Positions 51,011-60,220 of a DNA stretch of 64,000 nt are shown here, piece after piece. The position numbers and the translations under genes were made by a program. Location of the stretch: assembly GCF_025502585.1 (NCBI RefSeq), contig NZ_CP106679.1, positions 3,565,501 to 3,629,500 on the forward strand. Direction: 5' to 3'. How positions within the stretch are numbered: the stretch's first letter is position 1; every line of letters begins with the position of its first letter. Below the pieces are notes generated by a model. That model searched no databases. It was given only the letters and a program-made list of their open reading frames with translations, and had not been told where the DNA came from. The stretch is from Reichenbachiella agarivorans (GTDB taxonomy: Bacteria; Bacteroidota; Bacteroidia; Cytophagales; Cyclobacteriaceae).

Positions 51011-53914
51011 TTGAACAGACAATTAAAATCAGCAGTTTTATTTGTTTTCTGCCTATTCTTCTTCCTTTGTTGCCTCACTGTCTTTTCTCAAAAAAAGGAG
51101 ATTGGCAAAATGACTGTACTTGAAGAAGAACTAGCCAAAGCCATCATGTACTCTAAAAAAGTACAAACAGACTCTTGTGCCCTTATATTAGACAAATTAG
51201 AAACTAGCTATGAGCTGCTAAGCTCTGAACAAAAATTAGAATACCTCTACCTGAGGACTGACCATACTTATGAGACAGGTAATTACCTCAATTCCATAGA
51301 ATACGCCAGGGCATACATAAATCTATTGGAGATGCACCCAACAGATTCAACAAAAAAAGAGGCTATATTGGTATATTTAGGCCTAAACTACTACATGATT
51401 GATGAGCTTGGTTTATCCATAGATACATATTACGAAGCATTAAAGATATACCAAGAAAAACAAGACCAATTTGGCATTATTCTTTGCTACCTCAACCTAG
51501 GCAAAGCTTATTCTGATTTGAAAGAGTATGACAAATCTTTGCAATACATCACTAAGGCCATTCAGGGTTTAAAAAAACTACCCGAAGATTCACATAGACT
51601 CAGCTCTTGGTATTCGCAGTTGGCCAGTGTATTAATCTCATCGAATGACTTGGAAAATGCTCGATTGTATCTGGATAGTGCCTTACGTTCTTCAGAAAAC
51701 AACAACCATATCAATAGTCTTCCCGAAATATATGGCAAATATGGATTCATGTATAAAAAGAAGGGTGAAATACAAAAGGCAATCGAGAATTATCAATTAG
51801 CTATAGACCTAGCTGAAGAATTGGGGGATGCCTTTAAGAAAATAGAGCTAATGAATCAATTAGCCAACACGTACAACTTAAACGGTTATTTCGATGAATC
51901 CATTTCGCTATTAGAACCATTTCTAAAAGAGCAACTTGCCCAAAAAAGCTATCAAACGAGACTCACAGAATTGGAAACACGCCTTTATTATGCATATGAA
52001 GGCGTGGGTAGGTACAAAGATGCCATTGATCTTCATGAGCAGTTCAAGTACCTAAGAGACTCCATTAAGAGCTTAGAAAATTTCAACCAGATCAAACAAG
52101 CATCGATCCGATCCATGGCTGCTCAACATGAATCAGAAAACACTTTGCTCAAAAAGCAAGATGAACTCAATCAGCAAACTATCAAGGCGCAAAACACCAT
52201 ATTGATCTCAGGTCTCATTGTGCTGTTGTTGGTAATAATCATTGCGGTCATCATCTATAGAGCTTCCGTCATCAATAAAAAATTGTCTCTGGAAAATAAA
52301 CGACAAGCAGATCGACTGATTCAACTAGACATAGCTAAGTCTAGATTTTTTGCTAATATTTCCCACGATCTACGCACACCCATGACACTCATCATGGGGG
52401 GTATAACACAAGTATTAGAAAATAAAGAAGTTTATTTAACCGCTAAAGCAGAGAAACAATTGCGTATTGGACTTAGAAATGGCGAAAGAATCATTCACCT
52501 GACCAATGAAATCAATGAACTGATCAAACTAGAGGATAACAAACTGGCCATTACTCCACGGTACATCAATGTAGACGAAATGCTAAATTTGTTTGTGCAA
52601 ATGTTTAGTTCGGCAGCAGAAATAAAAGGTGTACACCTCGCCTACTCTCGAATGATCTCTAAGGGCAGTACCATTATTTACGCAGACCCTTACCAGTTTG
52701 AAAAGGTCTTGTTCAACCTCATCACCAATGGCCTTAAGCACATCAGAGAAAAGGATTCGCTGACGGTGAGCTTGAGTCAAGAGGAAGATAAACTTTGCAT
52801 TTCTATCCTAGATACTGGAGAAGGTATTCCCGAAGAAAACATCCCTTACATTTTTGACAGGTACTATCAAGCACCAGGAACCACCTTCAAAACACAAGAG
52901 GGTTTTGGAATTGGTTTGGCGCTAGTCAAAGAGATCATAGACAAGCACAACGCTAGCATCCAAGTAAAAAGCCAATTAGGCACGGGCACTGAATTTAGAA
53001 TCAAAATTCGACAAGAAAATATAGACCCAGCAGAGGTGACTGCATTCTCAAAACTTGATTACAGTGATGATAAGAGAAACTTATTCAGAGATATCGATGA
53101 AGTAGAAACTGAGGCGAAACCACTGGTCCACATAGAGAGTATCAAAAATCTCTCGAGCAACAAAAGGAAAAAAACAATTCTTATCGTAGAAGATCATCCA
53201 GAAGTTCGGGATTATATCTTTGACCTCATATCCGAATATTACACGGTATTGACAGCATCCAACGGCCAACGCGCCATCAAAGTATTGGAAAAAGAATCCA
53301 TTGATTTGATTATTACTGATTTGATGATGCCATGGTTCGATGGTTTTGAGCTTTTGGATAGTCTAAGACAAGATGATAAGCTAAAGAAAATACCTGCTTT
53401 GGTATTGTCTGCCAGGACATCCGAAGAAGACAAGGAAAAAGTACTGAATAAAGGTGTCAATGACATTTTATCCAAACCATTCAATCCTAAAGAACTGCTA
53501 GTAAGAATAGAAAACCTACTCAACAAAAAGGAATGGAACAATACCAAGGACGAAGCATTATTTATCAACAATCAAGAAACCTTGGATGAGGTAGAATCTT
53601 CCATTTTGAAAAATGTAGAACAATTGATCCTAAAGAAAATAGACGACCCTAACCTAAGTGTCACCTATCTCTCCGACCAGGTATTTGTCAGTGAGCGAAA
53701 ATTTTATCGTCTAATCAAAAAACTCACCAACACTACTCCATACGAATACATCAAAGAAGTGCGACTTCAATATGCCAATAAATTGATTCAAGAAAAGAAG
53801 CTCAGTAACTCTTCAGAAGTAGCACGATTGATCGGCATGAACAATGTCAGCCATTTCAATACTCAATTCAAAAAACGATTCGGCAAAAAACCCTCCGAAC
53901 TGCTCCAAAAATAG
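51011..53914 (+). CDS. Hybrid sensor histidine kinase with periplasmic TPRs, receiver and AraC-type output
   Basis: 967 aa, one-protein two-component system. Signal (SAVLFVFCLFFFLCCLTVFSQ), TPR-like repeats ~60-370, membrane helix ~395-417 (ILISGLIVLLLVIIIAVIIY), HisKA with FFANISHDLRTP (His452), HATPase with LFNLITNGLKH, DTGEGIPEE and GFGIGLAL, a receiver with LIVEDHPEVRDY and phospho-acceptor Asp770 in ITDLMMPW, and a C-terminal AraC HTH (VSERKFYRLIKKL, MNNVSHFNTQFKKRFGKKPSEL). The periplasmic TPRs probably bind a ligand or partner protein. The start is TTG 51011; no ATG lies near. Target genes are probably unlinked, since no polysaccharide locus lies here. Confidence 0.9.
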   Translation: MNRQLKSAVLFVFCLFFFLCCLTVFSQKKEIGKMTVLEEELAKAIMYSKKVQTDSCALILDKLETSYELLSSEQKLEYLYLRTDHTYETGNYLNSIEYARAYINLLEMHPTDSTKKEAILVYLGLNYYMIDELGLSIDTYYEALKIYQEKQDQFGIILCYLNLGKAYSDLKEYDKSLQYITKAIQGLKKLPEDSHRLSSWYSQLASVLISSNDLENARLYLDSALRSSENNNHINSLPEIYGKYGFMYKKKGEIQKAIENYQLAIDLAEELGDAFKKIELMNQLANTYNLNGYFDESISLLEPFLKEQLAQKSYQTRLTELETRLYYAYEGVGRYKDAIDLHEQFKYLRDSIKSLENFNQIKQASIRSMAAQHESENTLLKKQDELNQQTIKAQNTILISGLIVLLLVIIIAVIIYRASVINKKLSLENKRQADRLIQLDIAKSRFFANISHDLRTPMTLIMGGITQVLENKEVYLTAKAEKQLRIGLRNGERIIHLTNEINELIKLEDNKLAITPRYINVDEMLNLFVQMFSSAAEIKGVHLAYSRMISKGSTIIYADPYQFEKVLFNLITNGLKHIREKDSLTVSLSQEEDKLCISILDTGEGIPEENIPYIFDRYYQAPGTTFKTQEGFGIGLALVKEIIDKHNASIQVKSQLGTGTEFRIKIRQENIDPAEVTAFSKLDYSDDKRNLFRDIDEVETEAKPLVHIESIKNLSSNKRKKTILIVEDHPEVRDYIFDLISEYYTVLTASNGQRAIKVLEKESIDLIITDLMMPWFDGFELLDSLRQDDKLKKIPALVLSARTSEEDKEKVLNKGVNDILSKPFNPKELLVRIENLLNKKEWNNTKDEALFINNQETLDEVESSILKNVEQLILKKIDDPNLSVTYLSDQVFVSERKFYRLIKKLTNTTPYEYIKEVRLQYANKLIQEKKLSNSSEVARLIGMNNVSHFNTQFKKRFGKKPSELLQK

Positions 53915-54106
53915 TCTCAGTATTGATTTGAGTAGTACAGGCGATTCTGGCATTGGATCACTCAATTTTGTTTATGACAATGTTGGTTTCAGAACTATCT
54001 ACCTAGCCCTTCATCACTACTTAATTTTGGTTTAAGCTGTTTTTATTCCAAGCCAATTTCAATAACTTGGACAGTTAAAACACAAACCTAATTTCAGCTA
54101 ATCAAT

Positions 54107-55189
54107 ATGCTCAACTCCTCCGAGAGACACAAGATCAATAGAATTGTATTTGGGATTCTGATCGGTCTGATACTTTACTTGGTGCTCATCACCTTGTTGA
54201 TCAGATTCGAGAGAGATAGCAGTCAATCCACCATCACCAACTATCATCAAGCAGTCTGGTACACAGTCGTGACATTGACAACCGTAGGATATGGAGATAT
54301 CTATCCCAATACGATTTATGGTAGAGTAATTGGCTATATATTCGTATTACTAAGTGTTGGTATTTACGGTCTGCTTATAGGTCAAATCACCAACATTGTT
54401 ACTACTATTAAACAGAACAAAATGCTAGGCTACAACGGGACAGTATTTGAAGACCATGTCGTAATCATAGGGTGGAGTGACTTTGGTCAGTTGGTGACTG
54501 AGCAGCTCATTGGCGCAAGCAAGCAAGTTGCCATTGTGACCAACCAACGGGCTGAGATAGACCTCATTCATGAAAAATATGACAAGAAACACGTATTTAC
54601 GCTATACGCAGATTTCGAAAATTTTGAAGTACTCAAGAAAGTCAATATTGAAAAATCATCGGTTGTGTTCGTAAACCTCACAGACGATACCGAAAAATTG
54701 GTCTTTATTCTCAACATCAAAAAAATCTATGACCAATTAGAATTTGTGGTCACACTCCAAAATGCGAACCTCAAAAACACTTTTATCAATGCAGGTGTGA
54801 CCAATGCAATCTCTCCACAAGAGATCTCATCCAAAATATTGGCAAGTTATATGTTCGAGCCAGATGTTGCTGCGTACACCGAGGACATTATGTCTTTTGC
54901 ACACACACCTACCGACTATGACATCAAGCAGTTTTTGGTCACTTATGACAATCCATTTCTCAACCAAAAATACCAATTGGCCTTTGATCAAATCAAAAGC
55001 AGATACAATGGTGTGCTGATAGGCATGGTCAAAAGAAATAGCCATGGAAAGAGACACTTAATCAAGAATCCACAAAAAGACTATACAATCGAGTTGAGTG
55101 ATTATCTAATTGTAATCGTCAATGGCAGTTCATTTGAATTGATTCAAAAGGCATTTAACGTCAAAGAAGGGTATTTCAAAGAAAGATAA
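54107..55189 (+). CDS. Two-TM potassium channel with RCK (TrkA-N/TrkA-C) domains
   Basis: 360 aa. Two membrane helices (about 11-33 and 73-98) flank the pore loop TLTTVGYGDIYPN with the TVGYGD selectivity filter near residues 61-67. The cytoplasmic part has a TrkA-N Rossmann domain (HVVIIGWSDFGQLV; the usual third Gly of GxGxxG is replaced by Ser/Asp) and a TrkA-C domain (YTIELSDYLIVIVNG). It is a Kch/MthK-type tetrameric channel, gated by nucleotide or Ca2+. Stop is followed one base later by the lipoprotein start, so the two genes form a pair. Confidence 0.9.
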   Translation: MLNSSERHKINRIVFGILIGLILYLVLITLLIRFERDSSQSTITNYHQAVWYTVVTLTTVGYGDIYPNTIYGRVIGYIFVLLSVGIYGLLIGQITNIVTTIKQNKMLGYNGTVFEDHVVIIGWSDFGQLVTEQLIGASKQVAIVTNQRAEIDLIHEKYDKKHVFTLYADFENFEVLKKVNIEKSSVVFVNLTDDTEKLVFILNIKKIYDQLEFVVTLQNANLKNTFINAGVTNAISPQEISSKILASYMFEPDVAAYTEDIMSFAHTPTDYDIKQFLVTYDNPFLNQKYQLAFDQIKSRYNGVLIGMVKRNSHGKRHLIKNPQKDYTIELSDYLIVIVNGSSFELIQKAFNVKEGYFKER

Positions 55190-55190
55190 T

Positions 55191-55616
55191 ATGAGAAAGA
55201 AAAGCATTCAAATAGGCATAGTCATATTAGGTACTGTTCTGACCATGGCTTGCGAAAATCAAGATGTAAATTATGGTTCAGGACCAAATTTCAGTGAGAT
55301 TCATGAAGACATTCATTGGCATTTTGACAGAACAGTCATTGAAGGTGTAGAATATCACATACTAGAGCGAGATAGAAACAATCCACATGAAGGTTTTGGA
55401 TTCATGGCTCTCAACGGTGTTGATTTCAGAGACAATCAGGATTCAATCAAAGCGATGCTCAGAACCATCATGGAATTGCAAATAGAAAATGCGGCTGCAC
55501 TTCAGAAAGTTGAAAAAACTGAAGTTGAAGAATATGCCAACAGCCTATTTCAGTATTATCTCAAAGAATCAAGAACACCACATCACGTAGTGACAAAAAA
55601 AGAAGCTGACCAATAA
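55191..55616 (+). CDS. Small lipoprotein paired with the potassium channel
   Basis: 141 aa. The signal ends in a lipobox, VLTMAC (Cys21). The mature protein has a mixed N-terminal part (EIHEDIHWHFDRTVIEGVEYHILERD) and a helical C-terminus (AMLRTIMELQIENAAALQKVEK). No family is recognised. The ATG comes one base after the channel's stop (TAATATG), so they are almost surely co-transcribed; a regulatory or envelope role linked to the channel is possible. A 14-bp terminator overlaps its stop. Confidence 0.6.
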   Translation: MRKKSIQIGIVILGTVLTMACENQDVNYGSGPNFSEIHEDIHWHFDRTVIEGVEYHILERDRNNPHEGFGFMALNGVDFRDNQDSIKAMLRTIMELQIENAAALQKVEKTEVEEYANSLFQYYLKESRTPHHVVTKKEADQ

Positions 55617-55634
55617 CTGATCAGCTTCTTTTTT
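55596..55634 (+). terminator. Strong terminator after the channel-lipoprotein pair
   Basis: Perfect 14-bp arms AAAAAAGAAGCTGA (55596-55609) and TCAGCTTCTTTTTT (55621-55634) with an 11-base loop and a natural T-run. It overlaps the stop codon. Confidence 0.8.
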
Positions 55635-55662
55635 ATATTAAGTACGTCTCTAAGACTTACAA

Positions 55663-56298
55663 TTACAACGTACCAAAGTGAGATTTCAAATCTTCTAGTA
55701 CTACTCTGGTACTATCATCTACAAAACCCGTAGACCCTATATCTTTAGCTACTTTGACAGCATCAATCAATGCGTCTCTATCCTTGAACACCTCTTCTAA
55801 AATTCCACAACTGTGGATAATTGACATGAGGATGACAATTGCGGGTGTTGGCTTTTTACCACTTTGTACAACTGCCTTCAAAGTATCTCTTATTTCCTGC
55901 TCAAATGCATAGTTAGCATTATCCATTCTTTCTGAGACTGGAATCCAAAGTAGTTTAGTAGACTCCACTTTCAATATCCCTCTCTGAACCAGTAGTTCGA
56001 TCACATCATCTTGAATGTGCTCGAATGAGCCAGCAATTTTCTTTATGGTCACAGGTACTGTATCTCCTCCCCCTCCTATTGCCTTCAAGACATTATCAAG
56101 AACCTTATTTCCAGTTCCTGTCGTATCCTTTACTACTATTTTTCCATTGTCAAATGATACACGCTTGATCAACGAAAGCTCCAATATTAAGATGGCTAGC
56201 AAGCCGTGATTTATAGAATGTTCTGCTGCTGCCAATAATCTTCCTTCTTCATCATCCAAGGCAATCAGCATCAATCCTTCTGCTAAACTTAACTTCAT
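55663..56298 (-). CDS. GPP34 (GOLPH3-like) family protein
   Basis: 211 aa. The start, MKLSLAEGLMLIALDDEEGRLL, is the typical GPP34 opening; LAILILELSLIKRVSF and the KNGKI-like beta turn, LVQRGILKVE and a basic/aromatic stretch (LLWIPVSERM) follow. In eukaryotes the family (GOLPH3/Vps74) binds phosphatidylinositol 4-phosphate and Golgi enzymes; the bacterial proteins have no established role, although actinobacterial members have been linked to membranes. It lies upstream of the antiporter on the opposite side of a ~50-bp gap, both on the minus strand with the antiporter after it. Confidence 0.82.
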   Translation of the reverse strand: MKLSLAEGLMLIALDDEEGRLLAAAEHSINHGLLAILILELSLIKRVSFDNGKIVVKDTTGTGNKVLDNVLKAIGGGGDTVPVTIKKIAGSFEHIQDDVIELLVQRGILKVESTKLLWIPVSERMDNANYAFEQEIRDTLKAVVQSGKKPTPAIVILMSIIHSCGILEEVFKDRDALIDAVKVAKDIGSTGFVDDSTRVVLEDLKSHFGTL

Positions 56299-56349
56299 TT
56301 ACTTCTTTGTTTATTCTCTACTAGGTGCAAATATGATAAATCCTTTTTA

Positions 56350-57600
56350 TTATTTCATAATTTTTTCAATTGTCAATCCCTGCACTAGAATCGAAAATAC
56401 CACAACTGCATAAGTAGCAGTGAGAATAATGTCCTTTGCAGGGATGTCATTTGATAAAGATAGTGCAAGTGCTACAGATATACCACCTCTAAGCCCGCCC
56501 CATGTCAAAATAAGAATGGTCTTTTTCTCAAACTTCGTCCCAAAAGCACCCATCACTTTGATTGGAATAGCAACCCCTAAGAACCTAGCAAACAAAACCA
56601 CCACGATCGCAACAGGCATCACGATCAAATAATGATCTTGGAATGTTTGCGTAATCACAATAAACTCCAACCCTATCAAAATGAACAATATCGCATTCAA
56701 CGCTTCATCCAACAAATGCCAGAATTTGTACACATAAACACCTGTCGCATTGGCCAAGTGTTCACTTCTACCCTCATTGCCTATAAATAACCCCATGACA
56801 ACCATTGCCAAAGGTGCTGACACATGCAGCAGTTCAGCTACTCTACCTCCTACCATGACCAAAGTCAATGTCACCAGCACTTCTAGCTCTACATGGTCAT
56901 TGTCTATATAATTCAAGAGCTTGAACCCCACATAACCAAATCCAGCACCCATCAACAAACCTCCGACTACTTCTGTGACAAACAATCCCGCCACACTCAT
57001 CACAGTTGCTTCTCCTCCATGCCCACTACCTGCTTGAGCAATCCCCAGTATCGTCAAGAAAATCACAACTCCTACTCCGTCATTGAACAATGACTCACCT
57101 GCTATTTTGATTTCAAGTCTTTTGTTTAGGCCGACTTTTTTCACCAACGACAAAACCGCAATCGGATCTGTAGGAGAAATAAGAGCACCAAATAGCAAAC
57201 AATAAATCAAATCAACCTCTGTACCCATCAGAGGAAAGGCAAAAAACATTAGGTAGCCAACAATAAAAGTTGACATCAAGGTCCCCAAAGTAGCCAAAAT
57301 GATTACTGGAAGTCGCTCTTCGAGCAGCTTGGTCAAATCCACAGACAACGCACCTGCAAACAACAAGAAGTTCAGCATGACATTGAGAAGCACTTCTTTG
57401 AAATCAAATTCTTGAATAATATGTTCGGCACCATTCAACACAGAGGGCATGACAAAACCCAGCATAACGATTGCTACAGAAGATGCCAATGCAATAGCCA
57501 TCAACCCAATTGTAGATGGAAGTTTAAGAAGTGTGATGTTGATAAGTGTAAAAACTGCTGCCAAAAAAATCAGCAAAGTGATCAAGTCAAGTATGCCCAT
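56350..57600 (-). CDS. CPA1 family Na+/H+ antiporter
   Basis: 416 aa with 12-13 membrane helices. Family marks are LFGALISPTDPIAVLSLVKKVG (Thr-Asp-Pro helix 4 motif), ESLFNDGVGVVIFLTILG (Asn-Asp motif in helix 5) and WGGLRGGISVALALSL (Arg in helix 10). It exchanges Na+ or K+ for H+ for pH and salt homeostasis. It lacks the long C-terminal cytoplasmic domain of some CPA1 members. The gene faces away from the serine-synthesis genes; the 430-bp divergent region holds both promoters. Confidence 0.9.
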   Translation of the reverse strand: MGILDLITLLIFLAAVFTLINITLLKLPSTIGLMAIALASSVAIVMLGFVMPSVLNGAEHIIQEFDFKEVLLNVMLNFLLFAGALSVDLTKLLEERLPVIILATLGTLMSTFIVGYLMFFAFPLMGTEVDLIYCLLFGALISPTDPIAVLSLVKKVGLNKRLEIKIAGESLFNDGVGVVIFLTILGIAQAGSGHGGEATVMSVAGLFVTEVVGGLLMGAGFGYVGFKLLNYIDNDHVELEVLVTLTLVMVGGRVAELLHVSAPLAMVVMGLFIGNEGRSEHLANATGVYVYKFWHLLDEALNAILFILIGLEFIVITQTFQDHYLIVMPVAIVVVLFARFLGVAIPIKVMGAFGTKFEKKTILILTWGGLRGGISVALALSLSNDIPAKDIILTATYAVVVFSILVQGLTIEKIMK

Positions 57601-58029
57601 TGTTTAATATAAATTATGTCTTATTTTAGGTTCACTACACGAATCTTCTAATAGTACAACAATCAGAAAACCGCAATTAGGCTGCCAATATACGAACATT
57701 TCCAGCGTAAAAAGGAATATATTCTATTAAAATCAACAAGGCATTCTCCCTTCAAAAACGCCGTTTTATCCGTAATAATACGGAAAATTCATTTTGATTT
57801 CTGATCAACAACGCGCAGGGAAAACCAAAGAAAAAATCACTCTTGACAATAAAAATTGTACAATTAACAATTTATCATTTATTGATTGCCATTTTTGCAA
57901 AAATTACGTTTGGACCATTTAATTCAAATAATTATGTCTCTCTTTTATTGCAATAGGAATAATTTTGCGGCAGAAAAGGCAGACAACACTACCAAGCACT
58001 ATTGTCTATTAAAACAAAGAAACAATTGA
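57601..58029. other. Divergent intergenic region between the antiporter gene and serA
   Basis: No gene is seen. A short hairpin TCCGTA ataa TACGGA lies at 57769-57784 and a good promoter for serA at 57882-57912. The ~115 bases between that promoter and the ATG could hold a regulatory leader, but I see no known riboswitch pattern. Confidence 0.4.
57882..57912 (+). promoter_or_regulatory. Bacteroidota-type promoter for the serB-serA fusion gene
   Basis: TTG at 57882-57884, a 20-base spacer and TACGTTTG at 57905-57912 match the primary sigma consensus of Bacteroidota (TTG/TTTG at -33, TAnnTTTG at -7). Confidence 0.5.
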
Positions 58030-59928
58030 ATGACAGAATCTAAGGTCACAAATTTCATCATTGATTTTGACAGTACATTTACACAAGTGGAGGCACTTGA
58101 TGTGTTGTGCACATTGGCATTTCAAGACGAGGATGAAAAGAAGGTCGCTCTTGCTGAAATAGAAAGGATAACCAACCTTGCCATGGGAGGCGAACTATCC
58201 TTCAGAGAATCGCTAGAAAGTCGGTTGAAAATACTGAGGGCAAATAAAAACCATATTCCACAATTAATTGAAAAATTAAAGCCACTGGTATCAAAATCTT
58301 TCATCCGAAACAGAGATTTTCTTGAAACAAATGCGCAGAATGTGTACATACTTTCTAATGGATTCAAAGAGTTCATCTGCCCTATAGTCAAAGAGTATGG
58401 TATCTTGGAAGATCACGTTTATGCCAATACTTTTGAGTACGATGATGATGGTATCATCATCGGTTTTGACAAGGAAAATATCTTATCAAAGAGCAAAGGA
58501 AAACCAGCCCTCATAGATTCCTTAAAATTAGAGGGTGATATCTATGTCATCGGTGATGGATACAATGACTATGAAATTCGAAAAGAAGGAAAGGCCAATC
58601 GTTTTTATGCCTTTACCGAAAATGTGAAAAGAAAAAATGTGATGGAATTTGCTGACCACATAGCACCATCTTTAGACGAAATACTATATCATAACAATAT
58701 GAAAGGAGCACTCTCTTATCCTAAGAACAGGATCAAAATCCTACTGCTGGAAAATATCCATAGTAGAGGTGTCAAAATAGTTGAAAACGAAGGTTATCAG
58801 GTAGAAGTCTATCCTGCAGGATTGACAGAAGACGAGCTAATCGAAAAAATCAAGGATGTGTCTATCCTAGGTATCAGGTCCAAAACTATTGTCACCAAAC
58901 GAGTATTAGAACATGCCAATCGTTTGATGTCTATCGGTGCATTTTGTATCGGTACCAATCAAATAGATTTGGATGAGTGTACCAAGAGAGGCATCACAGT
59001 TTTCAATGCTCCATATAGTAATACAAGATCTGTTGTGGAACTGGCTATCGGAGAGATGATCATGTTGATCAGAAACCTACCAGACAAGATTGCCAAAATG
59101 CATGAAGGTGTATGGGACAAATCTGCCAACAATAGTTTCGAGATCAGAGGCAAAAAGCTAGGAATCGTAGGATACGGCAACATCGGCAAACAGCTGTCTG
59201 TTTTGGCAGAAGCCATGGGTCTGCAAGTATATTACTATGATGTGGACGAAGCATTACCTATTGGAAATGTAACCAAGTGTGACTCGCTCAACGAAATGCT
59301 TGCGCAAGTGGACATTATCTCACTTCATGTAGATGGACGACCTAGCAATGAAAACATCATCAGCAAAGAACAATTTGATGTCATGAAAGAAGGTGTCATT
59401 TTCATGAATCTTTCAAGAGGTCATGTGGTGGATATACCTGAATTAAAAAAAGCGATTCTCTCTGGCAAAATTGCAGGTACTGCAGTAGATGTATTCCCAG
59501 AAGAGCCATTGAGCAACAAGCATGAGTTCATCTCTGAATTGAGAGGATTGCCCAACGTAATCTTGACTCCTCATATCGGAGGTAGCACGCTCGAAGCGCA
59601 AGAAAACATTGCTGAATTTGTTCCTAACAAGATCATCAGTTATATCAATACTGGATCTACCACCAACAGTGTGAATTTCCCAGATTTGGCCTTGCCCAAG
59701 TTGCAGAATGCGCACAGGTTCATACACATTCACCACAACCAGCCAGGTATCATTGCTGAAATCAACAATATCCTAGCGGAACATAATATCAATGTATTGG
59801 GTCAATACCTCAAGACAAACGAAACCGTAGGTTACGTAATCACAGACATTGACACAAAATACCAAAAAGATGTGCTGAAAGTCATGAAAAAGATAGAAGG
59901 TACAATCAGATTCAGAGTATTGTATTAA
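58030..59928 (+). CDS. serA: Fused phosphoserine phosphatase - D-3-phosphoglycerate dehydrogenase
   Basis: 632 aa combining the first and last steps of serine synthesis. Residues ~1-215 are a HAD phosphatase with motif I DFDST (Asp12, Asp14), Ser in LSNGF, Lys near KSKGK and motif IV GDGYND (175-180), as in SerB. Residues ~235-550 are a D-2-hydroxyacid dehydrogenase with the NAD motif GYGNIG (381-386), Arg in LSRGHVV, Glu in FPEEP and His in LTPHIGGST, as in SerA. The end (~560-632) is an ACT domain (HNQPGIIAEINNIL), which in SerA senses serine. SerC lies next, so all three steps are encoded side by side. Confidence 0.88.
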   Translation: MTESKVTNFIIDFDSTFTQVEALDVLCTLAFQDEDEKKVALAEIERITNLAMGGELSFRESLESRLKILRANKNHIPQLIEKLKPLVSKSFIRNRDFLETNAQNVYILSNGFKEFICPIVKEYGILEDHVYANTFEYDDDGIIIGFDKENILSKSKGKPALIDSLKLEGDIYVIGDGYNDYEIRKEGKANRFYAFTENVKRKNVMEFADHIAPSLDEILYHNNMKGALSYPKNRIKILLLENIHSRGVKIVENEGYQVEVYPAGLTEDELIEKIKDVSILGIRSKTIVTKRVLEHANRLMSIGAFCIGTNQIDLDECTKRGITVFNAPYSNTRSVVELAIGEMIMLIRNLPDKIAKMHEGVWDKSANNSFEIRGKKLGIVGYGNIGKQLSVLAEAMGLQVYYYDVDEALPIGNVTKCDSLNEMLAQVDIISLHVDGRPSNENIISKEQFDVMKEGVIFMNLSRGHVVDIPELKKAILSGKIAGTAVDVFPEEPLSNKHEFISELRGLPNVILTPHIGGSTLEAQENIAEFVPNKIISYINTGSTTNSVNFPDLALPKLQNAHRFIHIHHNQPGIIAEINNILAEHNINVLGQYLKTNETVGYVITDIDTKYQKDVLKVMKKIEGTIRFRVLY

Positions 59929-59933
59929 AACTA

Positions 59934-59963
59934 AAAATCCCGTCCATTGGACGGGATTTTTTC
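59934..59963 (+). terminator. Terminator after serA
   Basis: AAAATCCCGTCC (59934-59945), ATT loop, GGACGGGATTTT (59949-59960) with further T. It means that serC probably has its own promoter. Confidence 0.85.
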
Positions 59964-60051
59964 TTTAGATCAAGGCTTAGTTAAACCTCTGTAAGTAACG
60001 ATTAGAGCTATCCAATTGATTCAATCGTCCACTGTTATCTCTCAGAGAGAG

Positions 60052-60067
60052 TCCCGACGAGTCGGGA
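60052..60067. repeat. Short GC-rich palindrome between serA and serC
   Basis: TCCCGAC ga GTCGGGA in an AT-rich gap, without a T-run. It resembles dispersed palindromes seen in other Bacteroidota genomes; copy number elsewhere cannot be checked here. Confidence 0.45.
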
Positions 60068-60177
60068 TGAGGCCTGATTTAGCCACTAGAGTCGCTCATT
60101 TTTATATGGTTATTAAGTTTAATAAACTTATCAATCCAAAGAGGATACAAATATATCTACTTTAGTTTCTTTTATAA

Positions 60178-60185
60178 TAATTTTG
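60178..60185 (+). promoter_or_regulatory. Candidate -7 box for serC
   Basis: TAATTTTG, a match to TAnnTTTG, 36 bases before the serC ATG. A TTG about 20 bases upstream is lacking, so the call is weak. Confidence 0.3.
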
Positions 60186-60220
60186 CGCCCATAAGTAAAC
60201 ACTGCTTTTATAAAACATCA

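Noticed and set aside
60040-60220. tRNA or structured RNA between serA and serC
   Set aside because: The GC-rich palindrome at 60052-60067 drew attention, but there is no cloverleaf, no T-loop sequence and no second stem.
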